NCBI GenBank assembly: GCA_023394015.1
Contig: JAEXBL010000009.1
Location: forward strand, 1 to 10,080
Reading direction: 5' to 3'
DNA from: Pseudomonadota bacterium
GTDB lineage: Bacteria > Pseudomonadota > Gammaproteobacteria > Burkholderiales > Burkholderiaceae_C
DNA length: 10,080 nucleotides
The position numbers and the translations under genes are program-made. Below are positions 7,215-10,080 of this stretch, in pieces. The notes beneath the pieces are model-generated. The model did not search any database, had not been told where the DNA came from, and saw nothing but the letters and a program-made list of their open reading frames with translations. The stretch's first letter is position 1, and each line of letters begins with the position of its first letter.

Positions 7215-7727
7215 ATGGACCCGGTTCGTCACTTCATCACCCTGGCCCGCTACAACGCCTGGGCCACGCGGCGCCTGCTCGAGGCCGTCGCGGCGCTTCA
7301 TGATGCCGACTACCGGCGCGATGTCGGCCTGTTCTTCAAGAGCATCCACGGCACGCTGAACCACCTGCTGGTGGGCGAGCACCTGGTGTGGTTCCGCCGC
7401 TTTGCCGAAGGCGTGTCGCCGAAGGTGGCGCTGGACGAGGAGGCCGAGCCCGACCGCCAGCGCCTGGCCGCGCGGCTGCTGGAAGGCGCGGCGCACTGGC
7501 AGCCGCTGATCGACAGTTGGCCGGTCGAGCGCTTCGAGGGCACGCTGGACTACACCACGACCCGGGGCGTGCCGGCCTCGCTGCCCTTCGCCGCCACGCT
7601 GGCCCACGTGTTCAACCACGGCACGCACCACCGCGGGCAGGTCACGGCCGCGCTCACCGGCCTGGGCCAGCCCTGCCCCCCACTCGATCTTGTGTACATG
7701 CTTCAACAGGAGCCAGCCTTGCCATGA
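7215..7727 (+). CDS. DinB-family (DinB/YfiT-like four-helix) protein
   Basis: This 170-residue protein shows the DinB superfamily pattern: an N-terminal helix ITLARYNAWATRRLLEAV, the first metal-ligand region GTLNHLLVGEHLVW with His50, and the C-terminal HVFNHGTHHRGQVTAAL with His135 and His139. Together these give the presumed divalent-metal triad. Family members are soluble four-helix bundles; some are thiol-dependent S-transferases, but most, including the damage-inducible founder, have no known reaction, and none can be assigned here. The ATG at 7215 lies 9 bp after vapC and has only a weak ribosome binding site. Its TGA overlaps the ATG of the hydratase gene (ATGA at 7724-7727), so the two are probably translationally coupled. 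No LexA box is seen upstream, so SOS control is not supported. Confidence 0.85.
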   Translation: MDPVRHFITLARYNAWATRRLLEAVAALHDADYRRDVGLFFKSIHGTLNHLLVGEHLVWFRRFAEGVSPKVALDEEAEPDRQRLAARLLEGAAHWQPLIDSWPVERFEGTLDYTTTRGVPASLPFAATLAHVFNHGTHHRGQVTAALTGLGQPCPPLDLVYMLQQEPALP

Positions 7728-8509
7728 CCCAAGCCATCCGCATCAACATCCAGGACCAGGTCGCCACCGTCGTGCTGTCGCGGCCCGACGTGCGCAACGC
7801 CTTCAACGACGAGGTGATCGCCGAGCTGACGCAGGCGTTCTCGCAACTGGGCGAAGACCCCGCGGTGCGCGTGGTGGTGCTGATGGCCGAGGGTCCGGCC
7901 TTTTGCGCCGGGGCCGACTTGAACTGGATGCGCCGCATGGCCGATTACTCGCGCGAGGAGAACGAGCAGGACGCCGAGAAGCTGGCCTTCATGCTGCGCA
8001 CCATCTACGAATGCCCCAAGCCGACCATCGCCCGCGTGCAGGGCGACGTCTACGCCGGCGGCATGGGCCTGGTGGCCTGCTGCGACATGGCCGTCAGCGT
8101 GGACAGCGCGCACTATTGCCTGAGCGAGGTCAAGCTGGGGCTGATTCCGGCCACCATCGGCCCCTACGTGATCCGCGCCATGGGCCCGCGCGCCTCGCAC
8201 CGCTACTTTCTCTCGGCCGAGCGCTTCAACGCGCAGGAGGCGCTGCGCATCGGCTTCGTGCACCAGGTGGTGCCGGCCGACCGGCTGGACGACGCCGTGG
8301 GCGCCTGGGTGCAGGCGCTGCTGGCGGCCAGCCCCAACGCCATCAAGGAATGCAAGAAGCTGGTGCAGTACGTGGCCGACCGCGACATCACGCGCCTGCT
8401 GATCGACCACACGGTGAAGGCGATTGCCGACATCCGCGCCAGCGACGAGGGCAAGGAAGGCGTGCAGAGCTTTCTCAACAAGCGCAAGCCGGCCTGGGTG
8501 CAGCCCTGA
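7724..8509 (+). CDS. liuC: Methylglutaconyl-CoA hydratase (enoyl-CoA hydratase/isomerase family)
   Basis: The 261-residue crotonase-fold enzyme is predicted to hydrate 3-methylglutaconyl-CoA to HMG-CoA, the step after MccB. Oxyanion-hole segments are FCAGADLNWM (from 60) and VYAGGMGLVACCD (from 109). The second catalytic Glu is present as Glu135 in CLSEVKLGLIPATIGPYV. The position of the first crotonase Glu is Gly115, which as I recall is also the case in Pseudomonas LiuC and separates these enzymes from ordinary FadB-type hydratases. Its neighbourhood with mccB supports the assignment. The start ATG at 7724 overlaps the DinB-family stop, and AGGAG at 7708-7712 lies 11 nt upstream within the DinB gene. 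A less specific enoyl-CoA hydratase remains possible. Confidence 0.88.
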   Translation: MTQAIRINIQDQVATVVLSRPDVRNAFNDEVIAELTQAFSQLGEDPAVRVVVLMAEGPAFCAGADLNWMRRMADYSREENEQDAEKLAFMLRTIYECPKPTIARVQGDVYAGGMGLVACCDMAVSVDSAHYCLSEVKLGLIPATIGPYVIRAMGPRASHRYFLSAERFNAQEALRIGFVHQVVPADRLDDAVGAWVQALLAASPNAIKECKKLVQYVADRDITRLLIDHTVKAIADIRASDEGKEGVQSFLNKRKPAWVQP

Positions 8510-8670
8510 CGCGGGCGGGGCCGGCAAGGTGCGATGGCTTGGGTGCAGCGGGGATCAAGGCAGGCAGCGATGCACAGGCCAGCTTTCAGCCTCATCGCGT
8601 CGGCGCCGCAGCGCGCCGGCCGCGGATGCCTGCGCACCAACCGGCGCCGTAGGCGCTAGGCGGTCCGGCC

Positions 8671-9438
8671 ATGGACGAACTGCTTTCTCGGCTGTTGCAG
8701 TGGCTGCACGGCATGGGCATCCACCCCAACCACGAGACGGCCGCCGCCGTGGGCGATGCGGTGGGCCAGGCCGGCGCGGCCGTGGGCGAGGCGGTGGCGC
8801 CGGTGGTGGCGCAGATGGACATGCCGGCGCTGGTCGCCCTGGCCGCGGCACTGGGCTGGGCCAGCGGCTTTCGGCTCTACGCCGTGGTGTTCCTGACCGG
8901 TGCCATGGGCTACGCCAGCTGGATAGCGCTGCCCATCGGCCTGCACGTGCTGCAGCACCCGGCGGTGCTGGCCGCCAGCGGTTTCATGCTGCTGGTCGAG
9001 TTCTTTGCCGACAAGATCCCGTGGGTGGACAGCCTGTGGGACACGGTGCACAGCGTCATCCGCATCCCCGCCGGCGCGCTGCTGGCGGCCGGCGTGTTCG
9101 GCGCCGATTCGGCCACCATGGGCCTGGTGGCCGGCATCCTGGGCGGCAGCCTGGCCGCCACGGCCTTTGCCACCAAGGCCACCACGCGCGCGGCCATCAA
9201 CACCAGCCCGGAGCCATTTTCCAACTGGCTGGCCTCGTTCTTCGAGGACGGCCTGGCGGTGGCCGTGCTGTGGCTGGCCACACAGTACCCGCTGGCCTTC
9301 GGCATCGCGCTGGCGCTGATGCTGCTGGTGTCGGTGCTGCTGCTGATCGTGCTGTGGAAGTTCCTCCAGCTGGTCATCCGAAAGCTGCGGCAGACCTTCG
9401 GCAACGCGCCCGCGGCGCCCAGTGGCGCGCAGGGCTGA
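8671..9438 (+). CDS. DUF4126 family integral membrane protein
   Basis: The 255-residue protein has several hydrophobic segments: about 52-84, 97-113, 134-170, 192-204 and 208-232. The conserved opening LGWASGFRLYAVVFLTG and the middle GLVAGILGGSLAATAFATKATTRAAINTSPEP (in two parts around 151-182) fit the DUF4126 family. It should sit in the inner membrane; its function is unknown. The first 50 residues are an Ala/Gly/Val-rich extension before the membrane core. The start is therefore uncertain: ATG at 8671 has only a weak upstream AGGCGG, while Met49 and Met51 (8815 and 8821) would give the more usual length near 205. Genes of this family recur near leucine-degradation genes in Comamonadaceae as I recall them. 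The role there is not known. Confidence 0.8.
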   Translation: MDELLSRLLQWLHGMGIHPNHETAAAVGDAVGQAGAAVGEAVAPVVAQMDMPALVALAAALGWASGFRLYAVVFLTGAMGYASWIALPIGLHVLQHPAVLAASGFMLLVEFFADKIPWVDSLWDTVHSVIRIPAGALLAAGVFGADSATMGLVAGILGGSLAATAFATKATTRAAINTSPEPFSNWLASFFEDGLAVAVLWLATQYPLAFGIALALMLLVSVLLLIVLWKFLQLVIRKLRQTFGNAPAAPSGAQG

Positions 9439-9466
9439 GCGCGCCGCCGCGCACGAAATTTTGAGC

Positions 9467-10080
9467 ATGACGACGAACCCATCCCACGACGACCTGCCCG
9501 CCCGCAGCCTGCGCGCCGTGTGGCACCCCTGCACGCAGATGCAGCTGGCCGCGCGCACGCCGCCGCTGCCGATCGCGCGCGGCCAGGGGCCGTGGCTGTT
9601 CGACACCGCCGGCCGGCGCTACTTCGACGCCCTCAGCTCCTGGTGGGTCAACCTGTTCGGCCATGCCGACGCGCGCCTCAACGCCGCGGTGAAGGACCAG
9701 CTCGACACCTTGCCGCACGCCATGCTGGCCGGCTGCACGCACGAGCCGGCGGTGCAGCTGGCCGAGCGCCTGGGGGCGCTCACGGGTGGCGCGCTGGGCC
9801 ACGCCTTCTTTGCCAGCGACGGCGCGTCGGCGGTCGAGATCGCGCTGAAGATGAGCTTTCACAGCTGGCGCAACCGCGGCCAGGGCGACAAGCGCGAATT
9901 CATCTGCCTGCGCGGCGGCTACCACGGCGAAACCCTGGGCGCGCTGGCCGTGACCGACGTCGCCGTGTTCCGCGACGCCTACGACCCGCTGCTGATGCGC
10001 GCCCACCTGGCGCCCTCGCCCGACGCCCGCGCCGCAGCGCCCGGCGAGGACGCCGCCGCCGTGGCCGAGCGCGCCGCGGC
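9467..10080 (+). CDS. bioA: Adenosylmethionine-8-amino-7-oxononanoate aminotransferase (3' partial)
   Basis: The frame opens at ATG 9467 and stays open to the window end, giving 204 of about 430-450 residues. BioA is a PLP enzyme of biotin synthesis that transfers the amino group of S-adenosylmethionine to KAPA, forming DAPA. Characteristic segments are VWHPCTQM (18-25), SSWWVNLFGH (57-66; paired Trp59-Trp60 of the substrate pocket), FFASDGASAVEIALKM (114-129; PLP phosphate contact) and GYHGETLGAL (151-160; Tyr152 stacks on PLP). The PLP-binding lysine lies beyond the window. It begins 28 bp after the DUF4126 stop with no clear Shine-Dalgarno sequence, so it may share that transcript. BioA feeds biotin, the cofactor of methylcrotonyl-CoA carboxylase. 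Confidence 0.92.
   Translation, partial: MTTNPSHDDLPARSLRAVWHPCTQMQLAARTPPLPIARGQGPWLFDTAGRRYFDALSSWWVNLFGHADARLNAAVKDQLDTLPHAMLAGCTHEPAVQLAERLGALTGGALGHAFFASDGASAVEIALKMSFHSWRNRGQGDKREFICLRGGYHGETLGALAVTDVAVFRDAYDPLLMRAHLAPSPDARAAAPGEDAAAVAERAA

Noticed and set aside
8510..8670. The 161-bp gap between liuC and the DUF4126 gene as a possible RNA gene, promoter or terminator.
   Set aside because: It holds no hairpin with a T-tract, no convincing promoter hexamers and no supported ORF. It only repeats TGGGTGCAGC, which also occurs at the end of liuC.
1..10080. CRISPR arrays, tRNA or rRNA genes, insertion sequences and attachment sites.
   Set aside because: No regularly spaced direct repeats, cloverleaf-like sequences, transposase motifs or target-site duplications were recognised on either strand.

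Overview
The window is very GC-rich coding DNA with G/C-ending codons. Its gene content (a leucine/isovalerate (liu) catabolic block, a DUF4126 membrane protein and bioA) and one short intergenic hairpin repeat resemble Comamonadaceae (Betaproteobacteria, Acidovorax/Alicycliphilus-like). That placement rests on recalled protein and repeat similarity, not on a search.

Layout. Positions 1-1703 (+) carry the 3' two thirds of a Pat-like protein: an ADP-forming acyl-CoA synthetase/ATP-grasp unit fused to a C-terminal GNAT acetyltransferase. It converges on an AraC-family regulator (1860-2924, -) across about 156 bp packed with inverted repeats. The regulator is divergent from a + strand catabolic block: an AMP-forming acyl-CoA synthetase (3062-4774), then the carboxyltransferase subunit of 3-methylcrotonyl-CoA carboxylase (mccB, 4829-6451). 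A vapBC toxin-antitoxin module with its own AT-rich palindromic operator follows (6468-7205). Next come a DinB-family protein (7215-7727), translationally coupled to a methylglutaconyl-CoA hydratase (liuC, 7724-8509), a DUF4126 membrane protein (8671-9438) and the 5' part of bioA (9467 to the window end).

How the genes fit together. The acyl-CoA synthetase activates a carboxylic acid. MccB (with a biotinylated alpha subunit not in this window) carboxylates 3-methylcrotonyl-CoA, and LiuC hydrates the resulting 3-methylglutaconyl-CoA to HMG-CoA. BioA makes a precursor of biotin, the cofactor MCC needs. The Pat-like protein belongs to a family that can acetylate the catalytic lysine of acyl-CoA synthetases. 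The AraC-type protein is placed to control the block. The vapBC pair sits between two catabolic genes and looks like an insertion.

I see no undescribed large system here. The most notable signals are the vapBC operator, the toxin-antitoxin module inside a catabolic gene row, and two short AT-rich repeat-like islands, one between genes and one in frame inside mccB.
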